Shown piece after piece: positions 47,069-58,773 of a stretch of 64,000 bases of DNA. Location of the stretch: contig NC_133649.1 of the NCBI RefSeq assembly GCF_009905375.1, positions 231,359,792 to 231,423,791 on the forward strand, given 5' to 3'. The stretch's first letter is position 1. The number at the start of each line of letters is the position of its first letter. The position numbers and the translations under genes were made by a program. Source of the stretch: Apium graveolens (lineage: Eukaryota; Streptophyta; Magnoliopsida; Apiales; Apiaceae). The notes under the pieces were generated by a model, which saw only the letters and a list, made by a program, of their open reading frames with translations, was not told the origin of the DNA and searched no databases.

Positions 47069-48720
47069 TTATCTCCTGATATGTACAGTTTTATTACCCA
47101 TCATGAACTCAGTTAAATAGCCTTTCTTGATTAAAAACTGTAACTCCTTTCGTAAAGCTATATAGCCATAAGCTTTGTATCTATAATCTCCATGGTAATC
47201 ACACCATAACTTGGAGTCTGGATTTGCCTTGGGTTTGTTGCTTTTTGTTGACCATTTGATAATATCTCCCAGCTTTATGAAGTCTCTCATCATGGCTGAC
47301 GGTATTATTGAGAAACCATAATTATCATACTTTGGCGGCAACTTGGAGTCTTTCCTCCAATCTGCACATTCTTCCTTTCTCCATTTATTGCATTCTCACA
47401 TCGTATTGACATATGCTTCTTCTCTAGAGGGTCTTGAATAGGGTTTTTATTCTCTAGACCTTGGTGTTGTAATCTTTCTTGAAGGTCTATAGTATTTGTC
47501 ATCATCTTCCCTCATGTCCTCTTCTAGTCTAACTTATGTCATAGCCTTTGCTTGTACATCCTCCATGGTTCTACACGGATACTTTGTTAGTTCTTCATAA
47601 AGTGGTGATTCCCTTTCTAAGCCTCTTCTAAACGCCTCAATAGCTGTAGGAATATCATAATTGGTTATAGTCACCTTCTCTTTATTGAACCGTGTCAAGT
47701 AATCACATAGTGGTTCTCTATGGCGTTGCACAATCTTGTATAAATCACTCGTGATTTTTTCAAACACCCTACTGCTTACAAACTACATATTGAATGCATC
47801 TTCCAGGTTGGCAAATGGCTTGATACTTTTGTGTGGCAAGTTTACAAGCCATTATAGAGCTGGCCATGATAGTGTTGAACCAAACCTCTTACACATACAA
47901 GCTTCTTTTAAATCACGTGCGATGGGCACTGTGAACATTCTTTGTTTATATTGTGCTATGTGTTTCAGTAGATCGCTTGTTGCCTCATATGGCCTCATTT
48001 GTGGCACGGTAAAATGTTTTGGTATGTTAGGATCAAGCGCTTACCAGTTACTCCAAAAGCAACTACTTTTGAAGAAGACGCAACTATAACCTTTATAGTG
48101 TAGCATCCAGCACCACGTTTCGATATAAGGAGATCCTGGACACCCCAACATGGTATTTCTACCAAAGCAATATTATCGTGAAAGGGTGAATCTACATAAC
48201 TTGTAGGTGTTGCTTTCTCCAGTGGCTTAGGTATACTAGAAAGCTTCTCAATCAATTCCCTTACCTTTTGTAATTTTATTTTAAACTCTTCTGGAACATG
48301 AATTCTAGACTTCAAACTCCTATATCGTGATCTCCTCCTATCATGATCCTCATCTCATTCCTCATAATTATCATAATATTGTTCTTCATGTTGTCGCTAA
48401 ATGTCATCATTGTTGTTTGTTGCATTCTCAATCTCCTGTATCTCAATGCCATTGTCAATATCCTTTCTTGGTTCCTCATATTTGTCTCATTCTCATGCAT
48501 CATCCATGTTCAATCATCTGACTACACTCAGAATTGGCTTATTTGTAGCGGTTTTCATCTTTGATTTAGCTATAGTGATCTCCTTCTTCGATGCTTCATT
48601 TTCAGAATGTACTTTCTCCATCTCTTCATGTAGTTTCTTCAATGTTATAGCCACTTCCTTGTTGATTTATGTCTCCACTCTTTGGTTTGTGACTTGTTCT
48701 TCGGATTCATTGCCCGCCAT
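47069..48720 (-). pseudogene. Tat element gag
   Basis: It probably starts at the ATG at 48720, 30 bases after the primer binding site. Pieces in several frames include an N-terminal coiled-coil-like stretch, a capsid part (LCDYLTRFNKE, AFRRGLE, 47767-47534) and a C-terminal part with WCDYHGD...KAYGYIALRKEL (47341-47069), which resembles the Tat gag segment before protease. At least three frameshifts break it. Confidence 0.65.
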
Positions 48721-48750
48721 TGTAATGAATCAATCGAATCCTTAAAAAAT

Positions 48751-48770
48751 TTCCCACAGTCGGTGCCAAT
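48751..48770 (-). other. Primer binding site of the Tat element
   Basis: The minus strand reads ATTGGCACCGACTGTGGGAA. This differs by only two bases from the form I remember for Tat-lineage elements, and it lies directly against a CA-ended sequence (GGTAAAAACA), as expected for the end of an LTR. I do not assign the tRNA. Confidence 0.6.
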
Positions 48771-49911
48771 TGTTTTTACCAAAATTTATAGCTTAATTAC
48801 TAAGGATTAGTTAGATTAATTCAAGTATGAAAATTAAAATGAACTAGGATGAAAAATGTAAATGACACAGAACTTGGTGACGCGAAAAACTCGTGAATAG
48901 GTAAAAACGACGGGTGGGATTGTGTATCCAACCTAAAGAATTTCACTATCTTTTGATATCAATTACAAGATGGAATTTAAGCTCCATACTATGTTTTTGG
49001 TACAAAGTTTGTGATCATATTCATGTGTGTGTGCAAGCAATGTATATGTTTTTGTGTTGTGTATGCTTCTGTGTTCTGCAAAGTGTGTATGTTTTTATGA
49101 CCTTTAAACTACTACTTCACTCTCCGCTTGTCCACCATGTGTGTTGGTTCCAGTGTTTATGTTTATGTGCATCACATATTCTTGGTTCTTCCTCCTTTTT
49201 CTCCTCATTTAAAATCATGTTTATCACTTCTCCCCCATTTTTTCCAGTTGGTGGATCGTTCTCAGAGAATAGGTTTTGCTGTTGATTTATTTCCTTCAAG
49301 ATAGGACCATTGTTGGACTAAGCTCTTGAGCTTATCCCACCAATCGATCAACTATGCTTCCCTTGAATTATCGTACAGTTAGCATCGCGTCTTCAGTCTA
49401 TTCCTGTCTCACAATGTTCCTCTCTTTCTCGTCATGTCTTTGTCATGAGAAACCAGTATTAACAATATTGAATTTTATTCAGTCCATTTATTGTATGGAC
49501 TTTTAAGTCATATAATACCTAATATCCTATACAATTGTTTCTCATTTTAAACAATGCTTCAAATGTGATTTGTTCTTGTCAGATATGGGTCATTACGTAT
49601 GGCATAAGTTGGAAAGACACTGGTGGTTACTCTACTTTTTCTTTTACTAGGTGGAAAACTTGAGTAATGGATGAGTCATAAAAAGATGAGGTATCGATGC
49701 TATCATCCAGGTACATGCAAATGGATGAAATTGAGAAACCTTGGTTTAGAAGGTCCACCACCAGAATAGGCAGTGCATCAATATCCATTCCAATGCCTTC
49801 TTTGGATTCCAGTGATAAAGTTAATACTTTTATAGGTCACACTGGTCTGCTCCATAGTGAGAGGAAAATACTGTACATACAAATGAGTATTCTTCTATTA
49901 GATATTAATTG
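48771..49911 (-). repeat. Probable 5' LTR of the Tat element and unresolved flank
   Basis: The inner end (GGTAAAAACA on the minus strand) is supported by the primer binding site. No matching 3' LTR is in the window, so the outer end cannot be fixed. The short open frames here are rich in hydrophobic codons from TG/TTT-rich sequence and do not look real. Confidence 0.4.
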
Positions 49912-51056
49912 CAGTGAAATACAACATAGGGGGTGAATGTGTTTTCTTGGTGTTTAATCAACTTTAAAAATATTTGGCTTAACTGAACAAAGTAGATATG
50001 AATTTATAGTGATAAAATGTTTAACTATAATTAGAAATAAGAACTCGACTACAAATTTTGAGAGAGAATCCAAGATAACTTTCTAGATCTGTTGATAATT
50101 CTAAACTAAGGACCGGTGTATGCTTTATAGACCAACATCACGGGTTTACAAAACTTGCACTAAAATATACTAACACATTTTCTAAAGCTATCTTGTCTAT
50201 TTTCATTTCCAGTATTAGCAAACATGTGCAGAATCTTGTAGATATGTGACCCTCCTTTATCTAGTGAATCTTGGCCCTCCATCTTGAATTCTTCAAGTTG
50301 CATTTGTAATCTTTGCATTTCAGTGAAAGAATTATTTGTTGATCGATAATCTTGAATATTGAATTTATTTGTATTCTGAATTTTGAGATAGTTTCTCGAG
50401 ATCTCTTTTGTTCTGTAGAGATGTCACATATCAATAAGTATAATGATTTATCGATATCTTGAGTTCTCTACATGTGTCTTTGACTTGTCGAGGTCTCTAC
50501 ATGTAGAATGACTTGTCGATATCTCCAGTTCTCTACGTAGGATTTTAACTTGTCAATATCTCTAGTTATCTACATGAAGATTTAGCTTGTCGATATCACT
50601 AGATTTCAACATGAAAAAATGACTTGTCGATATCTCCAGTTCCCTATATAGACTTTTTGACTTGTCGATATCTGAGATCTCTACATGTATTTTGACTTAT
50701 CGATATCTCTTGGGACTTCTTTATAAGCCATTTTGGATTTCTCGACAGACTTCTTGAAATTACTTGATATATGACTTGTCAATATCTTACTTAGAACATT
50801 TTTCCTAGAATATCATTATTCAAATCCAAGCTGCTACACTTCTCTCTGAGGCATGATCAAGATTTGATCTTCTTCCAAAGTTTATTCATTAGCTTGAAGA
50901 ATGTTCACAGAAAAATCCTCCAGTCTAATCTACTTAATAGTTTTACAGACTCAAGAAATACAATTACATAATACAAATTTAGATTATCATACAACTTATC
51001 CTTAGGGTTGTCAATGTGACATAGTCTTGTTTTGTACAGGCATATCTTGCACAACA
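49912..51056 (-). repeat. LTR of a second copia-like element (approximate)
   Basis: On the minus strand the likely start is TGTTGTGCAAGATATG at 51056, preceded by a purine-rich tract TTAGGGGAGA that suits a polypurine tract. The GGGGGTGAATGTG motif near 49935 resembles one found in the copia LTR at 9804-10108. The low-coordinate end is a guess. Confidence 0.45.
50445..50720. repeat. ~40-bp degenerate minisatellite with a GACTTGTCGATATCTC core
   Basis: About seven units share GACTTGTCGATATCTC followed by AGTTCTCTACATG with variations. The array lies inside the probable copia LTR. Confidence 0.8.
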
Positions 51057-51212
51057 ATCTCCCCTAATTTGTGAGAAGATTACTTGTCACAAATTCGTGC
51101 CTGATAACAAGACTAACCCCAAGCTAAAATCAAATAAAAATAAAATAGACATATTTACAAAGTTCAATTTCCATATATTCTTGTAGTTACATTTAGAATT
51201 GAGTTTGCATGA

Positions 51213-51620
51213 CTATCTGAACTTCCCATAACACAGTTCTTTTCTAATTAGATCCTTTAGCTTGACTAAAATTCTAAATTCTTCAATTATCTCAGTTCTT
51301 CTTAGAGCTTCCACTTGTATGAGCCATTCTTCCAATGAGTAATTATCAATCGGGTTGATCGTGTACCTTGATAATCCATGAGTCTTTATATTCAAAAATA
51401 CACCATTTGCAAACACCCTGATCAACCCCCTTTCCTTCAATTCATTTGACCTTTGCTCAAACATTTCAATCTCCTTAGCATATTTTCTTTTATTTTCCTC
51501 CCTTTCAGCCTTTTCCCTTGCATGCCTTATATTCCTCTCTCTCAATCTCTCAGCCAACACAACATTCCTCATTTTTGTCAATGAGTCCCTTGCATTCATA
51601 AAACTTATTACTCTCTCCAA
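51213..51620 (-). pseudogene. Coiled-coil-like ORF in the 3' part of a copia-like element
   Basis: A 135-codon frame encodes a protein rich in Glu, Arg and Lys (RLRERNIRHAREKAEREENK), very probably helical, followed by a more mixed C-terminal part (YSLEEWLIQVEALRRTE). I do not recognise the family. Its place between the ORFs at 52122-52962 and the LTR suggests the post-pol region that SIRE-type elements have; calling it env-like would be inference. Confidence 0.4.
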
Positions 51621-52057
51621 TTCTGCAGTATAAATGTTTCAATGACTTCTCTATTCAGAAAAATGAAGGTGTCATTTATGAGGTAGATCCTGACTTCTCC
51701 TAAAGTAACAACACAGACTTTGATTATCTCTTCAGCTAACTGTTTTGATAATCATCATATGATATGCTTTCATAAATTGGCAGAAAGTCATCTTGATTGA
51801 AGCAGTTCCAAAGTGCACTAGCTTCAGCTTGAATTTCTCTTGGCTTTCTTCCTGCAGTCTTGAAGTGAGTTCTAGTTGGTGGTTTGAATGAAGGTGGTTT
51901 AGATATTTTCTTTAGTGATATTTGGCTGGTTATGATAGATATTTTGAGTAGAGAATATGCAGTTAGCTTGTATAGGTACTTGGGATTAAGGGTTTGGATT
52001 GTTTGAGATTGTGTTTGGCTAGGTTTTTAATTTTTGGATTGGTAGAGTTTTTGATGT

Positions 52058-52962
52058 TTACATTTCTTGTGCTTTATGTGTCTTCTTTCCATAACCACCA
52101 TCATGTTTCTTCTTCTTTCCTTCATCCTTCTTTCTTCTTTTTTTCATCCACATTGCTACCACTTGTTTTGCTAGAATGACTTGAATTTGAGCCAGAAGAT
52201 TTATGCTCATCTTTCTTCTGTTTATCATCATCCAAATCATCTTTTGTATCGATTTGAGTTTTAGGTAGCAAGGCTTCAGAATCCTTTAAATACTTAACAA
52301 TAATCTTTAGCATCTCCACATCTTCAAATGTCTTGATTTCTTTGTCTTCAAGTCAGTTTCCAAGATCATCAACAACTTTTTGTTCCCCATGACATAGTGC
52401 TTGGGAATTTGGAAGTGTTTGCTCCTTTTGGTGTTAGGACAGATTTAGGCCAGTTTATTGCTTGGTTGTAGGTAGGCTTCAGGAAATGCACCAATATGAC
52501 CCTTTTTAAGCTCAGTATGGAGGAGAGTATCCTCTGGAATTACCACATTCACCTTGTTGATAAAGATATCCAGCTCAGATGCTCTTCTTGATTGTAAGAA
52601 AGAAAGAGTCACATATATACATTTGTCCACTCCTGAGATATTGACATTGCCAATCACTCTCTTTCCCTGCTGCTTTGTTTAGTCACCAACACCACCCTCA
52701 GAAAATTTATGTTTTTATCCACAACCTTCTTGTATGTAAAGTGATTTAAATTTAGAGAGACTCTCGAGGCTTCTAGAAATTCATCAAATTCCTTGTCAAG
52801 GCAAGGTCCTTCAGCTGCCATCTTGAGTCTGTCCAAACCAACATCATCTTTATTTTGACTTGAAACTTGGCTGGATTTTACCTTAGACTCCATCTCCCCC
52901 TTATTCTTGGTAACAAGCATAGTTGAAGTTGAAGGGAGTTGGGTGAAGGGTTTTGAGCACAT
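52058..52962 (-). pseudogene. Decayed post-pol ORF of a copia-like element
   Basis: Three open pieces in different frames lie in a row: 52962-52654 (with a KDDVGLDRLKMAAEGP stretch), 52657-52445 (GNVNISGVDKCIYVTLSFLQ) and 52319-52122 (acidic, then lysine and serine-rich, low complexity). Together they look like one ORF of about 250-300 residues broken by frameshifts. No RT or integrase lies upstream in this window, so the element is truncated near 52965. Confidence 0.4.
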
Positions 52963-52965
52963 AAG

Positions 52966-54370
52966 AGCAACGGAAATGATGTAAAATTAAATTAAAACCA
53001 GAATAAAATCGAAACCCAGCGTAGGATCCATGCAAAAATAGATATTTAATTCGTAGTACGAATATTTACCTTAAAAAAGCTTTAAGAGTTCATTAATGGA
53101 GGATTAATGGAGTTCCAAATCTTGTTGAATCACCGCGTATCCCGCTCTCGCTATCTACGCTCTACGGTATCCACACGAACGCTTTTCTTGAAGCATTGAT
53201 GTGTACTAACACCCGAAAACTCCATCTCTACCTCTCTTCCTCTTTTTCCTTGAACCACTAGGGTTTTGTAAACCATATATCCTTATATATAAATCAGCCC
53301 TCAAAGAGTTGATATAGATAGAAGAATGAGTTTTCTAATTATAATCTAATTATAATTAATACTAATCCGAAATCCTGATTTATTATATAATTAAGTCACA
53401 CTTAATTAATAACTTATTTCAGAATTAATTTAAGTAATTTTTCTATTTTATTTATTTAATTAATTAAGTCATACTTAATTAATATCATAAATAAAACAAA
53501 TTACTTATTTAATTTAAATTCATAATTTAAATTACTTCTCCTTCAAGTGTTCTTTGTGTATGACCCTTAGGTTATTATTACGTTGGCAATAATTTTAATA
53601 TATCATATTAAAATTATAAACAATGAGCGGCATCTAGTAATACATCATTGCTACCCAAGTAATACTAATTAAATCGGTGATTCGATTAAACCTATCGTGA
53701 TAATGTACAATATAATATAATCCCTTTAACCAAATATTATAGATTATAACTAGAGGCATACTTGTGGTCCAACCGGATATCATTCTCCCATTAATGTAAA
53801 AGTATAGTGTCTTATTATTATCAAATCTTTCTGACGAGCCTATCCTTCAAACATCCTTTGAAGGTGCTCAATCACATCATAAACATCATTATGCTCTTGA
53901 TGCTTCTAAATCTCAGCACTCATAATTACAAGCATGAGACATGAAAAATCAATTGCATAATCAATTTGCTTCTCATAAGTATTTTTTTCAGCAAATATTT
54001 TATTCTCAACTAGAAGAAATAAGGGAGGGATTTGAGTGACATTCTTGAACTTGGGGACAATCCTCAAGTTCCCATGTCAGTTGAGGAAGTCATTTCATAT
54101 CATCTTGTCCTTCTCAAGGACTATTACATAGAGAAGTTATTTGTATTACTTATCATTTGATATCTACAATATTAAATTGCATATAATGAATTAGTCTACA
54201 GATGATCATTAAATTATGTTCAAGTGATTATTCATATATATTCACAACATATATCTCCCACTATTTTTATCAAATCAAGAGCCCTAACTATTAATTCGGT
54301 AAAGAATATCTTATATATCCTTTCTAATGGGCCAAGATCCATATTTCATCATACGATAGGTCAGCTTTGG
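52966..54370. other. AT-rich unassigned region
   Basis: About 1.4 kb with no convincing coding frame, RNA gene or LTR boundary. It contains AATTAATTAA-rich stretches near 53390-53530 and motifs such as AGAGCAACGGAA at 52972 and ATCTCCCACTATTTTT near 54250 that are reminiscent of copia LTR ends. It could be part of a copia LTR, but I cannot show paired ends. Confidence 0.3.
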
Positions 54371-55365
54371 TGTAACACCCCCAGATCCGGGGTCGGGGAT
54401 CCGGGTCGTCACGGTCTTTCTTTCCATAAATATCACTTAACTTAATTAAAAATATATAACCTCATGTTGTGACCCCACACTAACACACACCACAACATGT
54501 TATAGTCTCAGAGATGAAATTGAAATAAGTACAAATCCTTGAATCCATAAATTAAAAGTTATTACAACCCAAAATGATTACTTAATAAGTTTACAGTTAA
54601 TTGCCACTATCTATAACAAGTTATAATTATACATAATTGATTCCCAAAAGTAGAATGTCTGGTCTACAAATAGATCTACCTCTGCAACTATGACAGCTAT
54701 GATATCAACGGGAAGACGCCGGACGTTTCGCAAGCTCTTGCGTTGGCTCTGCTTGAATCTGGCCATCCTTCCTAACTGTTGTTATGTGATGAAGAAATGA
54801 AGCAAGAGTGAGCATTACAGCTCGCAAGATAATATATATTTTAATAAGTAATGCAAGTATCTAAATAGATAACTTACTGGAAACCTTTATCAAGTGTAAC
54901 ATAATTACTTATTGGATATAAGCTAAAATGGAGATGAAGTTACCAAATACTTCACTATACTTATATCATTTTAGAAAACTACTTGAACTAACACTGCTCA
55001 AAGTATAATAAGTTTTCGAAGTTCGCCACATAGATGAGACCACAAGATAAGACTTGAATGGATTCAATCTTTGAAATATCAGTTGAAAGAATGAAGTTAC
55101 GAGATACTTCATTAGTCCCAATATATATATATACCTATATATATACATCTCATACACTCTTCTGCTATTAAAAGTATAAGCAGAGTTGTCATTCCCAAGA
55201 ATTTTGGAAAGAAGATACTTTGGCATAAACCTGATATCTTGCCGATTAGGCAAAGATACCAATTAAGTCACATTTTCTACTAGTAGATGGATTAATCCCC
55301 CACTGGTCATCACCCTAGCCGCATTAGGGCCTTATGCTGGACTGCCACTCAGCCACTTACGCATT

Positions 55366-55688
55366 AACCTCTGATCAAAAAGATATACCTTGGTTATATT
55401 TCATCTCTTCAACAAGTTTAGTAATGAGCATAACGGCCCTCTTGTTCCGATGGAGAGAAGAACCTGTGATTAGTTTTTCGGGAAATTTTCAAACGAACAA
55501 TTTCAACGAAATCTTTCAATTTCTTATTTTACTATGTTCAACTCTATGTATTCCTCTATCCGTAGAGTACATTGAATGTACAGAAATGGGTATAACAGAG
55601 TTTTTCTTATTCGTATTAACAGCTACTCTAGGAGGAATGTTTTTATGTGCTGTTTTATTTTCCAATTATTTCTTCAATTAATAAAATA
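55366..55688 (+). other. ndhB: Plastid DNA insertion (NUPT) carrying an ndhB fragment
   Basis: Inside LTR L7 a 323-base block has no match in the other LTRs. From about 55366 to 55650 it encodes, without a stop, a part of the plastid NADH dehydrogenase subunit 2 that I recognise ([55 protein letters not shown]). It falls in the first third of the protein. A few residues differ from what I expect of a functional copy (EPV, EMG, EFF), as would suit a nuclear relic. The last ~37 bases are not ndhB and may be filler or another fragment. The LTR resumes at 55689. Confidence 0.9.
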
Positions 55689-56240
55689 GGACTCTCACTG
55701 AGCCGCTTACACTTTCATGGACCCCCACTGAGCCCATGTTGCTTATGCCAACGCATTTCGATTGGGCTTACTTCCCGAATGTTAGGCAAGTAATCAAACC
55801 TTTTATCAAGTTAGCAACTTCGTTGCTCCGAAAATACACACGGAGCCGGATCCCTTAGGTTTTGAGCGAGTATTTTAATCCCCTTTGAAAGGAAGATCTT
55901 AAATCTGAAAATGAGTTTTGGGATCCGCTCTAGCTTTTCAATTCATTTTGAAGACTCGAAAACATTTTAAAGAATGTTTAGAGTAATGATGATTTAATAA
56001 AATAAATCATTCCGGACATGTTAGAAAATATCTGAATATTATTATTTAAATAATATTCCCATAAGGATAATCTTTATAAAAATAATTGAAGTAAAAGTTT
56101 TAAAACTCATACTTGAAATGAATAATAAATAACAAAAGATATATTTATACGAAAGTACGATCTTTATTTGAATAATCGAAAATAAGTTTGATTATTATTC
56201 AAAACTATCGAATATACCTTATCTGATTAGTAGTTATAGA

Positions 56241-56242
<2 letters not shown>

Positions 56243-56286
<44 letters not shown>
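56243..56286. repeat. (TA)n microsatellite in L7
   Basis: About 21 uninterrupted TA units, at the site where other copies have shorter TA tracts. Confidence 0.9.
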
Positions 56287-56288
<2 letters not shown>

Positions 56289-58360
56289 CTCGGGAACATC
56301 GACTCCCGGTTTAGAAAAATGTTCACCTTCGGGTCCCCTCTACTAAGGGTATACGCAACTACTGCTTATCTCTAGCATAGGTATTATACAAATTATAAGC
56401 ATTTGAATTGATAATAGAATATCAAGATTATGAAACAGTCATGCATATATATCATATCAACATGCTCCAATATATCGCAAGATTTGCTAATAACAATCAT
56501 GCACTTATCACAAGATAATGCATATACACATATACATCACAACAACAGTTATACGTGTAGAAAACTTGCCTGAGCGACTGGGGGTGGTAAAAGGCCTGGG
56601 GCAAGTCTGGTAACCTATAAACAATATATAAGTTGGAATTAAACCACGGTCACTTAAAAACTAGACTTTAGCAAATTAGACCCTAACGTTCGCTTTTGCG
56701 CTTAACGATTCACATAAGTCACTCGAGTACCCTCGGCTCCACCATTTTTATAAAATTAACCTTTTAACTTTTTAAGGCGACCCTTTCACGAATACTCTAC
56801 CAACTTAAAAATTAGTCTTACATAATTGTTTCGTACTCCAATTAGTCATTTAAGGGCTTAAATCAAGGTTTCAAAGTAAGGCGAGGGGTAATGGTTCGTT
56901 CGCGAAATGCCGTTACTTAAAATGGTCGTTTCTCCTAAACCGTACATCGGATTCAAGCGAACCACATACAAAAACGAAGCTTACGACACGATCTAGCTAA
57001 ACATGGCAAAGTTACATATTAAACAGTTAGATATTTGTCCCGAACACTAAGAACAGGCAGTTGTATGAAAATGGGCATTACGACAGCTATGTTTATGCGA
57101 TTACCAAGTTTTAAACCACTCCAAACAACCACAAATCAACTCACCACCATCAATACAACCAAATTTCACCCAAACCCTTACTAGATCAGTCCATAACTTC
57201 ATGATTATCCAACTCATTCAATCAAAACAAGAGCTACTAACTATACTTAAGGTTCATTAACTATAAACAAGATTCAACCATCAAAATCGCTACAAACCCA
57301 ACCAAACTTTAAGCAAACAAGCATCATGCTTCTCATATACTATATCAATCAAAACCATTCCTAAATACTCAAAATTAAAGCTAGGGTTTTAAGTTTATAC
57401 CTTGTTGAAGCTTCCTAACACAACACAAGAGCTTTGAATGCCTAAAAGAACCTTGATCCTTGCTTGTATAACCTTAAACTTTCATAAAAAATCAAGAAAA
57501 CTAAATTTATTTCTTGAAAGTTACTATTCACCATCTTCTTCCTTGATTTATTGGAAGAGATTCATGAGGAATTGGATGCTTAAACAACTAGGATATACTT
57601 ATATAATCATCATGAAGCTAAGGAATTTACCTTGGATTTGTTTATGAAGTGATGCTTGGATTCTTGAAATTTTCTCTTCCTTGGAATGAAGAAGCCGAGA
57701 GCTAATTAGCAAAGTCAACTCCCCTTCTTTTTGTTTTATGAAATTATGCTTGGTTGCTTCTCTTTTTGTCTTAGAAAATGATTTAGCTTTTTTACCATGG
57801 TTTATTTTACATGGCCCAAAATCAACCAACAAAACAAAACCCATTTGTCATACTTGTGTCATCAAGCTTGTGTCATCTTTTTAACACTTGTCTTCCCTTT
57901 GTGGTGTGATGATATCATCATCCACTATCCTCTTTGATTAACCCTTAATTACTTGTCTAATGACCACTTATCTATTATACGGTTCGCTTAACTTTCGCTC
58001 TCGTTTGTCATTTGAGGGATCATATTCGGGATCTTATTACTTGGGTTCCCCTAACCTTTCTCAATATTTTATATTCCTTTTATGATCCTCACTTATAATC
58101 CTTGAATTTAAATCCTTTTAATCATGTTACCTTATACTCAATTCTTTCGGTATCTGGTGGATTTTCGGGAAAAATCAAAGTGTTCGAATTTGGATTATGA
58201 TGATCCTTACATACTCTTATATACAATATGGAGTACTAATATGATCTCAGAATATCACTAAAAGAACTCCTACATAGTGTGGCATGAAAAGTTTTCTTAA
58301 TCAGCAAAATCACTATTCATAAGGGTTACAAAAAGTCCAAAATTTTTGGGGTTATTACAG

Positions 58361-58372
58361 TCTCCCCTCCTT
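58361..58372 (-). other. Polypurine tract of element A
   Basis: The minus strand reads AAGGAGGGGAGA just before the LTR start at 58359. Confidence 0.85.
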
Positions 58373-58392
58373 AAAAGGATTTCGTCCCGAAA

Positions 58393-58773
58393 TCAGATAG
58401 AAAAGAAATGGGGGTACTTTTCTAGAATTGCACTCTCTAGTTCCCAAGTTGACTCCTCCACATTATGATTCTGCCATAGTACTCTGACTAGCTTGATCAC
58501 TTTGTTCTGAAGCACCTGCTCTTTTTTATCCATGATCTTTACTGGTTGTTCCACGTAAGTTAGGTCTGGTTCCATGTCCACATGCTCGTATTCCACTATG
58601 TGCCTGGCATCCCGATGATTCTTCCTTAGCATTGACACATGGAACACATTATGAACTTGTTGTAGGTTCGGGGGTATGGCTAGCTCATAGGCTAACTTCC
58701 CAATCCGTCTTAGTATCTCAAAAGGTCGAATGTATCTTGAGCTTAGTTTCCCTTTCTTTCCGAACCTCATCAA
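58393..58773 (-). pseudogene. Element A integrase C-terminus and chromodomain
   Basis: A 126-codon frame contains the GKP-like barrel (RYIRPFEILRRIGKLAYELA, FHVSMLRK) and a chromodomain (VRVLWQNHNVEESTWELE, then ILEKYPHFF). A one-base change near 58780-58790 puts it in a different frame from the integrase core. The chromodomain of such elements binds methylated histone H3 or related marks and biases insertion into heterochromatin. Confidence 0.88.

Larger units (their letters stand above)
41410..49911 (-). mobile_element. Decayed Tat-lineage Ty3/gypsy element, split by a solo LTR
   Basis: On the minus strand: probable 5' LTR (from 48771 up), primer binding site, gag, protease region, RT, RNase H, and a second archaeal-type RNase H cut off by LTR L6. 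The second RNase H (aRNH) is a hallmark of the Tat lineage (Retand/Ogre type). Several frameshifts are present. The solo LTR at 41472-44752 interrupts aRNH. The high-coordinate boundary is not resolved. Confidence 0.75.
54371..58359 (-). repeat. 3' LTR of Tekay element A (L7), with plastid insert
   Basis: On the minus strand it starts TGTAATAACCCC at 58359 after a polypurine tract and ends GGGGGTGTTACA at 54371. It is clearly related to L1-L6 but more diverged. It lacks the 55-bp minisatellite and has a long TA tract and an inserted plastid fragment. The 5-base flank outside the LTR is TTTGG; the other flank is outside the window. Confidence 0.9.

Noticed and set aside
48914..49285. A 123-codon cysteine-rich frame on the plus strand
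   Set aside because: It is made from TG- and TTT-rich sequence in the probable Tat LTR, has no recognisable domain, and lies opposite to the element's direction.
55334..55681. A 115-codon open frame as a host gene
   Set aside because: Most of it is plastid ndhB; its first codons are LTR sequence and its last ~10 codons are unrelated. It lies inside an LTR.
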